From Clostridia bacterium (GTDB lineage: Bacteria > Bacillota > Clostridia > Christensenellales > Aristaeellaceae): a DNA stretch of 5,405 bases. The translations under genes and the position numbers were made by a program. Where the stretch lies: positions 1-5,405 of the forward strand of contig JAEDKS010000157.1 in the NCBI GenBank assembly GCA_016295665.1, given 5' to 3'. The notes beneath the pieces were generated by a model. The model ran no database searches. It saw only the letters and a list, made by a program, of their open reading frames with translations, and was not told the origin of the DNA. Positions 5,361 to 5,405 of this stretch are shown one piece after another (positions within the stretch are counted from its first letter, which is position 1; the number at the start of each line of letters is the position of its first letter).

Positions 5361-5405
5361 TGGAGCTGATGACCGGATTCGAACCGGTGACCTCATCCTT
5401 ACCAA
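5361..5405 (-). tRNA. tRNA-Thr(GGT), 3' part (5' part outside window)
   Basis: The visible 45 nt correspond to tRNA positions 32-76. In order they show: anticodon loop TTGGTAA with anticodon GGT at 5403-5401, the 3' anticodon stem GGATG, a five-base variable loop AGGTC, and the T arm ACCGG-TTCGAAT-CCGGT. These are followed by the 3' acceptor strand CATCAGC, discriminator T and an encoded CCA (5363-5361). Anticodon GGT reads the threonine codons ACC and ACU. The acceptor strand implies a 5' end of GCTGATG beyond the window, matching the general form of bacterial tRNA-Thr. An intrinsic terminator follows at once, so this is the last gene of its transcript. Confidence 0.95.

Noticed and set aside
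5273..5389. Direct repeat CGAACCGGTG in the promoter spacer (5273-5282) and in the tRNA T arm (5380-5389), considered as an attachment-site pair
   Set aside because: Only 10 bp long, no integrase or foreign-looking genes between the copies, and only about 100 bp apart; chance is a sufficient explanation.

Overview
The window reads as a chromosomal stretch from a GC-rich Firmicute, most likely a gut-type member of the Clostridia (Oscillospirales or Christensenellales-like). This rests on four observations: strong AGGAGG-type ribosome binding sites, consensus TTGACA promoters, a tRNA with an encoded CCA end, and a gene set (DUF3793 protein, DUF454/YbaN protein, small CXXC metal-binding protein, ABC half-transporter pair) that I associate with clostridial genomes. 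The lineage is inference. No mobile element, CRISPR array, rRNA or integrase is visible. Every real gene lies on the minus strand, so transcription runs from high to low coordinates.

Layout in the direction of transcription: the 3' part of a tRNA-Thr(GGT) (5405-5361) is followed by its intrinsic terminator (5358-5333). Next come a very good sigma-A promoter (5286-5258) and a leader of about 105 nt with a 10-bp hairpin. Two copies of one inverted-repeat motif, AGTTAR-N6-YTAACY, flank that hairpin. One overlaps the -10 element; the other lies in the leader.

The promoter drives a compact five-gene operon: ABC half-transporter 1 (5144-3420), ABC half-transporter 2 (3423-1768, joined by an ATGA overlap), a DUF454/YbaN-family membrane protein (1724-1350), an 84-residue heavy-metal-associated (HMA) CXXC protein (1322-1068) and a DUF3793 protein (974-426). 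A short terminator (435-416) overlaps the last stop codon. A second consensus promoter (403-375) then starts a YeiH/UPF0324-family membrane transporter gene whose 3' end is beyond the window.

How it may work: the two ABC subunits are complementary halves of a heterodimeric type-IV (exporter-fold) transporter. The fold is used by exporters such as CydDC and by siderophore importers such as IrtAB/YbtPQ. A soluble CXXC protein, a small YbaN membrane protein and a cysteine-rich DUF3793 protein in the same transcript suggest a metal-linked (iron or copper) or thiol-linked transport system. The substrate cannot be read from the sequence. The most notable signals are the paired operators, a possible RBS-masking leader fold, the location of both NBD motif deviations in one composite ATP site, and three hairpins packed in front of the DUF3793 gene.
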